This document shows positions 9,884-20,224 of a stretch of 64,000 bases of DNA, one piece after another (the stretch's first letter is position 1; the number at the start of each line of letters is the position of its first letter). The notes below the pieces were generated by a model that was not told the origin of the DNA, ran no database searches, and was given only the letters and a program-made list of their open reading frames with translations. The stretch is from CAWBRT01 sp963696525 (GTDB lineage Bacteria > Acidobacteriota > Terriglobia > Terriglobales > Acidobacteriaceae), in the NCBI GenBank assembly GCA_963696525.1, contig CAVOKO010000009.1, positions 1,302,001 through 1,366,000 of the forward strand, given 5' to 3'. The translations under genes and the position numbers were made by a program.

Positions 9884-10798
9884 CTACCGAACCCGGACGT
9901 AGAATATAGTTGTGTTACTGCTGTCGAGTCCTATTGTGTTCCCATCTTCGCTAATAGAGCCGGTCATCCCCCTGTCAAGGACTAGCTGACCATTCTGCAG
10001 GTATTCGTGAAGCTTATGTCCGGCGATTTTATATGTAGTGGAACTGGCGGCGGTATCTTTGTTGCCGCGGATTGTGTCGCCTAGAACGGTCAGAGTTACC
10101 ACATATCCATTGCCAAAGTCATGGACATACTGTGCGCCGTCGATTCTCCTGAGGAAGTCTTCTTGCTCCCTGACCTTTCTTTCCTCAGCCGCTGCTTGCT
10201 GTGCTCGTTGATCTTCGATTGCTTTCTGTGCTGCCGCCTGTCTCCGTTGTTGTTCTTCCGCGGCTGCCTGCGCCGCTGCCGCCTGCGCCTTCTCTGCCGC
10301 CATCTTCTGATCGTCTGCCGCTGATTCCTTTAACGCCTTCAGCTTGTAGATTTCGTCCTGGGCGTCGCGAGCGTCGGGAGGTTGAGTGAGCAGATAAAGG
10401 TTCAAGCTGGCGACCGCATCGTCGTAATGGTCTGCCGCCTTCTGCGCCGTGGCCAACTTCTTATAGGCATCTGCCCACCAGGGAGCTGCCAGCAAGGCCG
10501 CCTTGTACTGCTCGATCGCCCGCTCCAGGCCAGCGTTGTCCTTCGCCTTCTCCATGAACGTAGCCGCCATTACGTAATGGCCACGAGCCTCTTCGGGGAT
10601 TGCCGGTGCAGGACGCATAGTCTTCGCAATCGCGATGATCTTCTGTCGCAGTGCAGTATCGTCGGGGCTCTTCTGCAGATCGGCGACGTACTGGTTGAGC
10701 GTCTGCCGCGGCGTGGTTGTCTGCGCTCGCGCGGGAATTACGATTGCGAACAACAGCAGAAGAAGCAGGGGCCCGGTGAGAATTATTTTTGTCTTCAT
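9884..10798 (-). CDS. Exported TPR-like protein with Ala/Gln/Glu-rich coiled coil
   Basis: 304 aa. The ATG at 10798 is preceded by AGGAGAAG and opens a clear signal peptide (MKTKIILTGPLLLLLLF to PARAQ). The middle reads like tetratricopeptide helices (AIEQYKAALLAAPWWADAYK; HYDDAVASLNLYLLTQP). About residues 165-220 form a charged Ala/Gln-rich coiled coil, and the C-terminal about 80 residues form a beta-rich domain. The in-frame extension beyond 10798 is antisense to the MFS gene and is not coding. Probably periplasmic; function unknown. It lies 73 bp downstream of the MFS gene on the same strand and could be co-transcribed. Confidence 0.82.
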   Translation of the reverse strand: MKTKIILTGPLLLLLLFAIVIPARAQTTTPRQTLNQYVADLQKSPDDTALRQKIIAIAKTMRPAPAIPEEARGHYVMAATFMEKAKDNAGLERAIEQYKAALLAAPWWADAYKKLATAQKAADHYDDAVASLNLYLLTQPPDARDAQDEIYKLKALKESAADDQKMAAEKAQAAAAQAAAEEQQRRQAAAQKAIEDQRAQQAAAEERKVREQEDFLRRIDGAQYVHDFGNGYVVTLTVLGDTIRGNKDTAASSTTYKIAGHKLHEYLQNGQLVLDRGMTGSISEDGNTIGLDSSNTTIFYVRVR

Positions 10799-10871
10799 GG
10801 TTTCTTCTCCTGGATACTGCATGTTCTGTTTTCTGTCGCATAAGTTCGCGGCACTGGGGCCAATTGAACAC

Positions 10872-12098
10872 TCACGACCCGGGTTGCCGGCCGTTGCGGG
10901 TCCAGAAATAGCAGGCGATGGTGGCACTGACGGCCTGCACCAGGACGACCAGCAGCACGCAACCATTCCAGCCGCCGACTTCCCATAGCCAAGCCGGCAC
11001 GGAGCTGCCGGCGCCGCCGCCCACGTAATAAAACGAGGCGTACATGCCGGCCGCCAAGGCCTGGCTGTGCTTGACCACTTCGCCGATGTGTCCGTTAGCG
11101 CAGGCCTGGGTAATGAAGGTGGCCGAACTGTATACGGCGAGCCCGGCGACCACGATCCACAACGAGTTGGCGAGCGTGAGCAGCACCCCGGCGACACCCA
11201 CCACGGTGGCTCCGACGTAAGTGTTGCGGTAGCCAAAGCGGTCGATCCAGCGGCCGGCGACAGGCGTGATCACGCCACCCACGAGGTAGACCAGAAACAC
11301 ATAGCCGAGCGCGGCCGTACCCAGGTGGAACGGCGGTGCGGCGAGATGGAAGTTTACGTAGGTGAAGGTCGCCAGCATGGAAAAAAGAATGCACGATCCC
11401 ACCAGGTAGGTCGCCAGCAGAGGGCGATTGCGCAAGTGGCCGAACATCAGGCGCAGCGACGAGTCGGCCTGCGCGGCAGGCACGAAGCGGCGTTCACGGG
11501 GAAGCGACTTCGCCAGCGCCACGGCCCAGATCAGGTTGATGCAGCCGAGCACGATGAAGGTCCACCGCCAGTGGTAATGCCCCGCGATCATGCCGGCCAG
11601 AATGCGGCCGATGCATCCGCCGACGACCCCGCCGGTTTGAAAGACAGCCATGGCGCGCCCGACGCGGCTGGAATCCCATTCTTCATTGATGTAGGCGACG
11701 GTGACGGAAAACACTCCGGGAGTAAAGATGCCTTGCAGAAATCGCCAAGCGACGATCTGGCCAAGGGTCCAAGCGGTTCCGGTGAGAATGGTCGAGAAGG
11801 AAAGCAGGAAGGCCGCCCAGATCATGGTTCGCTTGCGGCCCCAGCGATCGGAAAGCCGTCCAAAGATGGGGGCGGCCAAGGCGATGGCGATCGGCGGAGC
11901 CGTGACCGTGAGGCTGACGGCGAATTTGCCGGCGTGAAACAAGTGCGCCAGCAGGGGGAGCAGAGGCTGCGTGGCGAACAGATTCATGTAGGCGCAGGCA
12001 CCAGCAATCGCCAGAGGAAGCATGCTGCGCGAGGAGGCAGAGGCCACCCATTCGACGGCAGGAGATTCGGCGAATTGCCGCACGCAATGATCCTCCAT
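10872..12098 (-). CDS. MFS transporter, YnfM/AraJ-like exporter
   Basis: Inner-membrane major facilitator with about 12 hydrophobic helices, roughly 408 aa. FATQPLLPLLAHLF in helix 1 and GRLSDRWGRKRTM in loop 2-3 are typical of the YnfM-like group of drug or sugar efflux proteins. The start is uncertain: the ATG at 12098 itself overlaps a GGAGG, which is ideally spaced for the in-frame GTG at 12083, so the true start may be 12083. The longer frame up to 12296 is rejected because its sequence is non-membranous and proline/arginine-rich. Substrate unknown. Confidence 0.9.
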   Translation of the reverse strand: MEDHCVRQFAESPAVEWVASASSRSMLPLAIAGACAYMNLFATQPLLPLLAHLFHAGKFAVSLTVTAPPIAIALAAPIFGRLSDRWGRKRTMIWAAFLLSFSTILTGTAWTLGQIVAWRFLQGIFTPGVFSVTVAYINEEWDSSRVGRAMAVFQTGGVVGGCIGRILAGMIAGHYHWRWTFIVLGCINLIWAVALAKSLPRERRFVPAAQADSSLRLMFGHLRNRPLLATYLVGSCILFSMLATFTYVNFHLAAPPFHLGTAALGYVFLVYLVGGVITPVAGRWIDRFGYRNTYVGATVVGVAGVLLTLANSLWIVVAGLAVYSSATFITQACANGHIGEVVKHSQALAAGMYASFYYVGGGAGSSVPAWLWEVGGWNGCVLLVVLVQAVSATIACYFWTRNGRQPGS

Positions 12099-12415
12099 AA
12101 AAAGGCCTGCGCAAGCCAACAACCGCGACGAAGCGCGAGGGACGCACGTGCGCCTGCCGGCATTCGGCGAAACCCACCGCGCCCAAAGCATGTGCGTGCA
12201 GGGAACTCGGTTTCGGTTCACCATACTCCAGCTTGGCGGCGGACGCCAAGAGGTTTTCGGCCGGGCTTCGGCCTCAAACTGGATCTGGCGGGGCATCGGG
12301 CGGCGGGCGGATCGGCAGTCCTGGTGAAATTCGCGGGCTCGCCGCTTCCGGCGGGCTTCTGGAGGGCTTCCGGCGGCATCTCATTTCAGCAGACGTTGGT
12401 GAGGAGCTGTCGCCG

Positions 12416-12910
12416 GTGCGCCACCGATACGAGAAATCCGTGCAAGCGCTTGCCGGTTCGCCCACGCGAATAGCGTTGGTGGTAGTTCTGTCGGGCCTCT
12501 TCGCCGGGTTACTGGAATTTGGAATTTACACGGCTGTAACGCAAGCTGACGCTTCGCCGCGTATCCAAGCGATGACCGATGCCTTATTGGTAGGTCTGGC
12601 GGCGGCATTGGTGCCTTTCTTAATCCTGCTTGCCGCCCGTGAACGGCACCAGAAAGTGCTGGACGATCTCAGAAAGATTGCGCAGCTAAATCATCATGTC
12701 CGCAACGCCCTGCAGACAATTATGTATAGCGAGTACCTGCCTGACTCCGAAGAGAACCGAAAGGTCGTGTTGGAGGGCGTGGAGCGGATTGGGCGCATCC
12801 TGCAAGAACTCTTTCCTGCCGTCGGCGAGCGCGTCGAAGATAAACGGTGGAAGGTCGTTCAGATGAATCGCGTTCGTGGATTCGTCCCAGATCGCAGACA
12901 TCGGATCTAG
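12416..12910 (+). CDS. Membrane protein with histidine-kinase-like H-box and no ATPase domain
   Basis: About 164 aa from a GTG at 12416 preceded by GAGGAG; an open frame continues upstream to 12233 without clear coding character. Two hydrophobic helices (IALVVVLSGLFAGLLEFGIY; ALLVGLAAALVPFLILLAA) are followed by a charged helix and QLNHHVRNALQTIMY. That resembles the H-box of HisKA-type sensor kinases, with a second helix EENRKVVLEGVERIGRILQE. The protein ends before any N/G-box ATP-binding domain. It could be a phosphoacceptor or dimerisation-only partner, or a truncated kinase. Confidence 0.68.
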   Translation: MRHRYEKSVQALAGSPTRIALVVVLSGLFAGLLEFGIYTAVTQADASPRIQAMTDALLVGLAAALVPFLILLAARERHQKVLDDLRKIAQLNHHVRNALQTIMYSEYLPDSEENRKVVLEGVERIGRILQELFPAVGERVEDKRWKVVQMNRVRGFVPDRRHRI

Positions 12911-13305
12911 CCGCGGGAGTACGAACTACACGGCGCGGAAAACAGGCAGCCGGCTTGTTCTCGGGCTTATCGCCTAAAGAGTCTCTCAGTATCCTGATCT
13001 TTCCGGAATTTTCTCGGTATCTTCGCAAATATTTTTCAGGAGTTTCCCCGGATCAAGACGGCTGCTTGCTCCGGTGGTAACCTCTGCCGCCTTTCCGCGG
13101 CCCGGGCCTTGCGGGCGAACATCGCGGTCCAAACCCGCGTCCTGCCTGCCTGGCAGAGGTACTCTTGGCGTTAACAGTGGTACCACCAACGTAACTTCCC
13201 GCCCTCCAGAGTTGTTGCTATGCTGCGAGCTGCCATCTCTAGTTTATTGCTGGTTGGAAACAAGCAAAGCGGTGGTGGCGGTTGCATGTGATCGAGGTAT
13301 TCGAT
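12911..13305 (+). other. Gene-free leader upstream of the SBBP exoprotein
   Basis: About 395 bp between the H-box protein and the exoprotein start. It is rich in short inverted repeats (for example around 13095-13160, and GGTACC-centred sequence near 13180). No known riboswitch was recognised, and no open frame has a ribosome site. It could be a structured 5' leader or simply a promoter region. Confidence 0.4.
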
Positions 13306-16300
13306 ATGAAGCTAAAGTTTGGTGTCGCTTTGCTGGCATTTGTTACTGCGATAATCCCATTATCAGTATCCGTATCCGCCGAGAGTGGTCCGCTGTCCGA
13401 GGCCGTTGCCAATCGCGACGCCGCGCGGACCTACGCCAATCTGCCTTTGCGCTTCGAGCCAGCGGCCGAGCCGGGGTACTTCCTGGCGCGCAGCAGCGGT
13501 TATGCGGTGCTGGTTGGGGCTGGCGAGTCCGCCATTGCGATCGCCGACGCCAATTCCGGGGCTGCGCGAACTCTCCGCTTCCGCTTCGACGGCTCGAGTG
13601 CCACGGCGCGGATCGAAGCTATCGAAGCGCTGCCGGGAGTGACCAACTATTACATCGGCCAGGACTCGAGCGAAGTGGCGGCTGGGGGTGCGGAACTTCG
13701 CCAAACTGCGCACCAAAGACGCGTATCCCGGCGTGGACGTTGTCTATTACGGCGACCAACGCCGCCTGGAATTCGATTTCGTGGTCGCGCCCATGGCCGA
13801 CCCTCGCGCCATCGCGCTGACTCTCTCCGGGATGGATAGACTCTTCATCAATGCTGACGGCGACCTTGTGGCCGAAGTCAACGGCCACCCCGTCCGCTTT
13901 GCCAAGCCGTATGCCTATCAGAAAGTATCCGGCAGCGCCCAGGCGGTCAGCGTGGAATACACTCTGGCAGCTCCGGGAAAGGTTCAGCTAAAAATCGGCG
14001 ATTACGACAAGAACCTGGAACTGGTGATCGATCCGACTCTGTCCTACTCTACCTATCTGGGTGGCTCGCAGGGAGACACCGCGAATGGGATTGCGGTGGA
14101 CACTGCGGGCAACGCCTATATCACCGGGCAGACCTGTTCGATCGGCCAGGATCAGAATCCCATACTCTTCCCAGCTCCGACTCCCAACCCCAGCAACACC
14201 ACGGTCAAGGGAGTTTCGCCGGCTTGTAACGCTTACGTCACTAAGTTAGACCCCACCGGAGCTACGGTTCTCTTTACTACTTTCATCTCAGGCGTGGTTC
14301 CGACGGCCGCCAATGGCTCTGCCTCCGGCAATGGAATCGCACTGGATGATACTTCGCTCAATCCTACTCCGGTACCTAACGGGTACCCGAACGTGTATGT
14401 GGTTGGCACCACAAGCTTCCAAGATATGCCGATTCCCTTATGCGGCATAGCGCCTTGCCCGGTTGGGTTTTACCAGGACCCGGCTTATACCAGTGCTTCG
14501 CCCAACTGGCCCGGCGGTGATACCGACCCCTTCATTGCAATCCTGAACTCGACAACCGGTACCTTGATCCGTACCACTTATCTCGGTGGAAATGGTCTTG
14601 ACGCTGGTTACGGTATCGCAGTAGATCCGCAACAGAACGTAATCGTGGCCGGTAAGACGAGTTCGTTCAATTTTCCCGCGTACAACGGATTCGAACCGAT
14701 AACCGAAGCATACGTGGCGTTCGTGACGAAGCTTGACTTCGGGCTTCACATTGCGCTTCCGATTCTTCCCGGCGCTTCGCCCATGTCGCCCAGGGCGGCG
14801 TCCCACACTGATTTTTGCGGTTCCACTTGTCCGACCACACCCGACCCCACTTCCGCTTATTACTTCTTCTCCGCGGTGTATGGCGGACAGTTAGTGGCGC
14901 CCCCGCAGACATGGACTTACGTGATTGGCGCTCCGATTGCGGCGGGCACGATCACCACCCTTTACCCAACCTGCGCGGTAACTGAGCCTCCAACAAACTA
15001 TCCCGCGTTGAGAGTTGTCGCGCAGAACGGAGGGACAACGGCGGGCATCAATTGGGTAGCCGACAACCTATGCACAACCGGCGTCATAGGAAATGTCGTC
15101 CCCGATAACGGAATTAATTGGCTAGTTGTCGGCGTCGCGCCTTGGATAACGCCGCTCTCTGCCAGCACGGAAGCTTATGGCGTGGCGCTGGACTCGACCG
15201 GCGGCGTGTTCGCGGTTGGCGGCTCGAGCACCTCTCAGCTACATCCTTCGCTTCCCGGACCGGGGTACACCGCAGGGGGTACGGACTGGCTACCGCTGGC
15301 GGATACATATTGGAACGGCACAGGATCGTGGATTATAAAACTTCACGGACAGGACACATCTACCGGTTCCAAGAACGCTGGCCGGCCCGTCTATGTGACG
15401 GCCCTGGAAACAAACATGACAGACAATAGCGGCAATGTGGATGCCGCCAAGGGAGTCGCAATTGACAGCCAGGGCGCCGCCTACGTGGTTGGCACCACGA
15501 CGGGAAGCATTCAGGCTGCCATAGGGCGAACGGTAGGCTTAAATGAGTCACCGCTCGGGGCCGCGCCTTCAACCGATGCGTACATTCTGAAGATGCAGAG
15601 CCCCTCCCAGATCGTGTACGCCACCTATCTCGGTGGCACGGGGAACGATCAGGGTCTTGGCGTAGCGGTAGACGGCGGGGGATATGCCTACATCATCGGG
15701 AGCACCCAGTCGACTGATATCCCGGTGATCAACGCGGTGGTCGATGGGAGCGGCAACACGCTCAGTACACTCAATAACCCGCAGCATGCGGAAGCCTACA
15801 TCGCCAAAATGACCCAAGACGGAACGGCATTGATCATGTCCGCGTACCTGGGCGGCAACAGCGGCGACCAAGGAAACGCGATCGCTCTCAGCAAGTCCGG
15901 AAACGGGGATATTTACCTGGCGGGCAATACCAATTCATCGAATTTCCCGATAGTACCCATCGTCTCTCCGACCAACCCCGTTGTTTTTGGAAGAAACACC
16001 TACGCCAACAATGGCGATGCCTTCGTAACCAAGATTTCGGGGGCGAGTTTCCCGAAGATCACGCTCTCGACGTCGAACCTGAACTTCCTCGTGCCTCAGG
16101 CGGTGGACTGGGCATCCACAGCGGCGCAGATGCAATCTGTAACACTTACAAATTCCGGGACGGCCACGCTCCATTTCCTCAGCCCCGGCATAGCGATGTC
16201 GGAGTCCCCGAGCAGTTTTTCGATCTATAACAACACCTGCGGCACCCCGCCTAACGCGCAGCTACTTCCGGGTAGTTCTTGTACGGTCACTGTGAGCTTC

Positions 16301-17245
16301 ACACCGTCGCAAGCTGTTTCGCTTTCAGGCACGTTGGAAATTCCTGACGACGCGCCGAACAGCCCGCAACCCGTGGCGCTTTCAGGCACCGGAGTGTTGG
16401 TGAAAGACTCGGTTTCGCCGACCGCTCTTACGTTTGCCAGCACGCTAGTGGGACAAACTGCCGCGACGCAGACAGTTACACTGACAAACGCCGACCCGAC
16501 GTACACGCTGATTCCGGGCAGCGTCGTACCAAACACGAACCCGCCTGCGACCAGCCCCGAGTTTAGTGCGATTTCGGGCTGCAATACGAATTTGCTGCCG
16601 GGGCAATCGTGCACGATCACGGTAAGCTTCACGCCGAACATGGCGGGAACGCAATCAGGCTCACTTATTGTTAATACCGGCAACGGCTACAGTATCGCGC
16701 CAATTGCGTTGCAAGGCGTTGGTAGCGGCCAGGCGATTTCACCCGCAGGTGCCTGTTCCGCGACCGATATATGCGTGACCGGGCCGACCGGTACCGTAAC
16801 GGTCACTAAGGGCACGCCACAGACGTTCAGTATCAACGTGACAATCCCCAGCGGGTTTACCGGAAGCAGCATAGCCCTTAATTGTGCGCCGCCGGCAAAC
16901 GTGACGTGCACGATTTCGCCGAATCCCATTCCAATCGTCAGCGGAACGACAACCTACCCGGCCACCGTGACCGTCAGTGTTCCCACCGGGAATACGATAA
17001 CCGTCTCTGAATTGTTAAGACCAGGACGGCTGTTGGCGACCCTGCTGCCCTTCGGCGGAATCGGTCTAATTTTCGCCGGACGACGCAGACGCTGGCTGCT
17101 AATGCTTGGGTTGATCGTGTGCCTGGCTCTGGGAATGGTGAACTGCGGCGGCGGCAGCAGTTCGAGCAGCAATCAGCAGCAATTACAGATCACGACAACG
17201 CCAGCCGGTTCGCAGCCGCTTGTTGTTCCGCTGTCCATTTCGTAA
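13306..17245 (+). CDS. SBBP-repeat / choice-of-anchor exoprotein, frameshifted at 13672
   Basis: Large secreted surface protein, 1312 aa once corrected. The ATG at 13306 opens a signal peptide (MKLKFGVALLAFVTAIIPLS). About residues 30-240 form the N-terminal domain that usually precedes SBBP beta-propeller repeats. The repeats begin with SYSTYLGGSQGDTANGIAVD and recur as YATYLGGTGNDQGLGVAVD. About residues 910-1140 hold two ASH/choice-of-anchor D modules (QSVTLTNSGTATLHF; SCTITVSFTP). The C-terminus has a membrane helix and Arg cluster (FAGRRRRWLLMLG) and a CGGG stretch. The first 122 codons are in another frame: removing one base at about 13672 turns the sequence into the family-typical IGQDSSKWRLGVRNFAKL. 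Probably a consensus error. Confidence 0.85.
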
Positions 17246-17271
17246 ACAGGGCCGCGAAAGCATGCAATGAG

Positions 17272-17316
17272 CGAGGTTGGATTTGCGGGGCTAGCCCGCA
17301 GCCAACCTCGTTTTTT
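17272..17316 (+). terminator. Rho-independent terminator after exoprotein gene
   Basis: CGAGGTTGG (17272-17280) pairs perfectly with CCAACCTCG (17302-17310), with an inner TGCGGG/CCCGCA stem, followed by TTTTTT at 17311-17316. It lies 26 bases past the stop codon. Confidence 0.92.
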
Positions 17317-17499
17317 GTTGCGTCGAAAACCTTTAGGGATACACGGGCAACGAACCACCCTAACGCCGGGATGCCGGACCGAAGAAACTTCTCCAGGTTA
17401 GCCAAATGCGGGCGAACCTGCCCCGCTTGCCAGGGTTTGCTCGATCGAGTTTGGTGGCGAGTTCGCACACCCTCGCTTGAATCTGATCCCGTGATTGCT

Positions 17500-18537
17500 T
17501 CACTGCCGCAGCGCGAACCGGATGGCGCCGTTGCGCTCGCTTGTTGAGGCGCGTCCCTCCGCCACCAGATGGTGCAGATGAGCAATCGCTTCGCCAATCG
17601 CAAAGCCGATTTCGTGGCCGTTGAGTCCGTCTCCGAATAGCTCCGGAAGCAAGTCCGCGGCGGTCAGAGAACTACGATGCAGAAGGGTTTCGATCTTGGC
17701 CAGTCTCTCCTGGTGATGAGCTTCGATCTCCCGGATGCGTGCGTGCAGCCCGATGAAGGGCCGATTATGCGATGGCAACACCATCACGTCTCCGCAGCTC
17801 CGCGCCAGGCGCCGGTTGCTGGCCAGGAACAAGCCCAGAGGCTCGGCGTCAGGCCGGTCGCCAAAGACGCTGACGTTGGGCGTGATTTTGGGCAGTACCT
17901 GGTCAGCGGAGATGAGCAGATTGCGTTCCGGCGAGTGCAGCAGAGCCTGCGCCTGGGCGTGTCCCTGGGTGACCATCACCTGCCAGCCGACGCCGCCAAT
18001 GGGCAGCGAAGCCCCATCCTCAATTGGGCTCCACTGGTCCGGCAACTGTCGAAAATGATGGCGATGACGGCTCCAATGCTCATTAATGTTGGCCGCCGCC
18101 GCTTCCGATAAACCGTGCCGGCGCCAAAATCCGATGCGGTTGGACGATTCCTCCGCCCACCGACTGCCCATCAGCATCAACGCTCGTTCGCGCTCCGCGC
18201 GGGTGATAGTGGGAATGATTCCCCAGCGCTCGCATATCCAGCGGCAATTGCCCACGTGGTCGGGATGATGGTGGGTCACAAACAGGCGCGTAATCGGCAG
18301 TCCGTCCAGCGTGCAGGACCACGCGGCTTCGATCTGTTCCCGTACCTCGGGCAACGGGAAACCGCAATCGATCATGGTCCAGCCATCGCCGTCCCGCAGC
18401 AGCCAGAGATTGATGGCGCGGAGCCGGAACGGAAGCGAGGTCAACAACCAATGCACGCCCGGAGCTATCTCCACGGGTTTCCCGGGCTCTGGGGGAACCG
18501 CTATTGGGAAGCGTAGAGTTTCGCTGTTCGCATCCAT
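17500..18537 (-). CDS. MBL-fold metallo-hydrolase
   Basis: 345 aa cytoplasmic metallo-beta-lactamase-fold enzyme. The di-metal motif HHHPDH is at residues 89-94 (FVTHHHPDHVGNC), followed by GHAQAQALL and LPSHNRPF, which supply further ligands. The tail (KIETLLHRSSLTAADLLPEL and on) resembles the C-terminal helical domain of LACTB2-like and related hydrolases. The substrate (thioester, lactone or nucleic acid) cannot be assigned. It is transcribed towards the exoprotein's terminator and has no obvious operon partner. Confidence 0.9.
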   Translation of the reverse strand: MDANSETLRFPIAVPPEPGKPVEIAPGVHWLLTSLPFRLRAINLWLLRDGDGWTMIDCGFPLPEVREQIEAAWSCTLDGLPITRLFVTHHHPDHVGNCRWICERWGIIPTITRAERERALMLMGSRWAEESSNRIGFWRRHGLSEAAAANINEHWSRHRHHFRQLPDQWSPIEDGASLPIGGVGWQVMVTQGHAQAQALLHSPERNLLISADQVLPKITPNVSVFGDRPDAEPLGLFLASNRRLARSCGDVMVLPSHNRPFIGLHARIREIEAHHQERLAKIETLLHRSSLTAADLLPELFGDGLNGHEIGFAIGEAIAHLHHLVAEGRASTSERNGAIRFALRQ

Positions 18538-18656
18538 TTTTTAATGTCTGAGACTATAGCAATACCAGAGGTGTCATCGTGAAGAGGGTTCGCTGGGCCT
18601 TTTTGCGAAGCGAATGACGATTTAGCATTTCAACATCTCAGCGAGCGCGGAGATTC

Positions 18657-19205
18657 TTAAGGGGAGCTCGCGGATTGGGCGCGGGCCAGCAGGAACAGAG
18701 CCAGCCCAATGGCGCCGAACCCTGCCGCCGCACCGCCCAGCAGAATGGATATGGAGAAAAACCGCCGGTTCCAGCCGGCGTGCAGCCTGATCTCTTGCGG
18801 GTTAGACGGATTGAATCGCACTCGATGATAGCTACCCACGGGGTACTCGTCGCCGAGACGGCGAACCTGTTGGTAATCTCGCGAGTTGTGGGGGCCGGCA
18901 CCGGCAAAGTGCGGTTGTCCATCGCGCGAAAACAGAAACTGCGAATCCCACGCGTAGTAGTTGCCGCCCGCGAAAGTGAGCTGCACCACATTGCTGCGGA
19001 CCACCTGCGCGTTGACTTCAGGCCAGCCGCTCACGACCCGGTACTGGCTCCAGAAGTAAGGCAGCGCCATGGCCGCCGCAACCACGGCGAAGACCACGAA
19101 GGCTGCGCTAACGACATAGAGACCGTGTAGTCCTCGATGCGTGCCGGCTTGCGGTTGCACCTGCTGATTGCCTTTCCGGGTGCAGGTAGTCGCGGCAGAA
19201 TGCAC
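18657..19205 (-). CDS. DUF3592-domain membrane protein
   Basis: About 182 aa if the GTG at 19205 (preceded by GGAAG) is the start; a second in-frame GTG lies at 19160. A hydrophobic helix (LYVVSAAFVVFAVVAAAMAL) is followed by an extracytoplasmic beta domain (WPEVNAQVVRSNVVQLTF to YHRVRFNPSNPQEIRL) and a second helix (SILLGGAAAGFGAIGLALFL). That is the DUF3592 arrangement. The frame runs on upstream without a stop into ccmC, only because of frameshifting there. It follows ccmD by about 86 bases, so it may belong to the ccm transcript. Function unknown. Confidence 0.72.
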   Translation of the reverse strand: MHSAATTCTRKGNQQVQPQAGTHRGLHGLYVVSAAFVVFAVVAAAMALPYFWSQYRVVSGWPEVNAQVVRSNVVQLTFAGGNYYAWDSQFLFSRDGQPHFAGAGPHNSRDYQQVRRLGDEYPVGSYHRVRFNPSNPQEIRLHAGWNRRFFSISILLGGAAAGFGAIGLALFLLARAQSASSP

Positions 19206-19291
19206 TTGGCCTGCTTCCTTTACCGATACAGACGAACAGATACTGAAGCCCCCAGAGTCGCCGGACTCGAAGCTCGCAGATCCTCGCCGAT

Positions 19292-19411
19292 TCAACGCTT
19301 CTCCAACTCTTTCCGTTCCTCGCGCAAGCGCCGGTAACGGCCCGTGAGATACAGGATGTAGAGCAGGTGAATCGTCCATGTAGCAATATACGCCAGGCAT
19401 AAGAATTTCAT
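19292..19411 (-). CDS. ccmD: CcmD-like small membrane protein
   Basis: A 39-residue gene. It begins MKFLCLAYIATWTIHLLY, continues through one membrane helix, and ends in a charged tail (RYRRLREERKELEKR), the CcmD pattern. In System I, CcmD helps release holo-CcmE from the CcmABC complex. Its ATG overlaps the TGA that would end ccmC (ATGA at 19408-19411), supporting translational coupling. The place in the cluster, right after ccmC, fits exactly. Confidence 0.8.
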   Translation of the reverse strand: MKFLCLAYIATWTIHLLYILYLTGRYRRLREERKELEKR

Positions 19412-20185
19412 CGCGGCTTATTCCCCACCTTGGGGAGCGAGCGGGCGCGGAGTCGCACTCGGGCGCAGCTCCGCGAGCTTCAAGCTTGGCGGCTCGCATC
19501 TCGGCCTCGGGGCCAAGAGCGCGGTCGGCATGCGCTTCTTCGACGGCGTTCTCCGCCAAGGCAAGCCTGTATCGCAGCCAGATCAGCAATAGCGCAAACG
19601 AGAGAAAACCCGCCAGATTCCAGAGCACGGCGTCCACATGCGCGGGTCGAGCCCCGAGCCTTCGCCGCCGGCGATCACCGGCTGCGGATGCTGCGTGCGG
19701 AAATAACGGATCGACAGATACACGATCGGAACATCGACAAATCCGAAGATAGCGAGCGCCGCCGCCAGCACCTGCGTCTGCGCGCCCGTGGCGAAGCGCC
19801 GCAACACCAGGTAGCTGACGTAGATCAGCCAGAGCACGAGCGTGCTGGTGAGCCGCGCATCCCAGGTCCACCAGATGCCCCACACCGGACGCGCCCACAG
19901 CGGTCCCGTCACCAGCACCACTGTACAAAAGACCACGCCCACCTCGGCGCTGGCCAGCGCCAGCGCGTCAGAGCGCTGGGTGCGTCGGACGAGATACCAG
20001 ATGGAGGCCAGGAAATTGGTAAAGAACAGGAGAAACGCCACCCAGGCGTGCGGCAGATGATAGTAGAAAATTCGCTGCACGTCTCCCATGGTGGCCTCGG
20101 TGGGAGCCACGAACATTGCCTGGTAAAAGGCATAGGAGAGCAGCCCGAGCGTAACCAGAGCGAAGAAGGTAAATGAGCGTTTCAT
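19408..20185 (-). CDS. ccmC: Heme handling protein CcmC, frameshifted
   Basis: Multi-helix inner-membrane protein that presents heme to CcmE in cytochrome c maturation. The N-terminal 180 residues are clear: YYHLPHAWVAF with a heme-ligand His, the tryptophan-rich loop VWGIWWTWDARLTS, and YFRTQHPQPVIAGGEGSGLD with the second conserved His region. The frame is lost at about 19636, where the expected ...DPRM-x-DAVLWNLAGFLSF continues one frame away. A second lost base is inferred between about 19430 and 19500, because the third frame ends in SLPKVGNKPR and a TGA overlapping ccmD. Two one-base corrections give 259 residues. Likely sequence errors. Confidence 0.85.
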
Positions 20186-20224
20186 CCGGCGTTAATCACC
20201 TTCGGGGCATCTTTCGGCAAACCA

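Noticed and set aside
11067..12473. 468-codon open frame on the plus strand
   Set aside because: Antisense to the MFS gene; charged low-complexity translation and no family resemblance.
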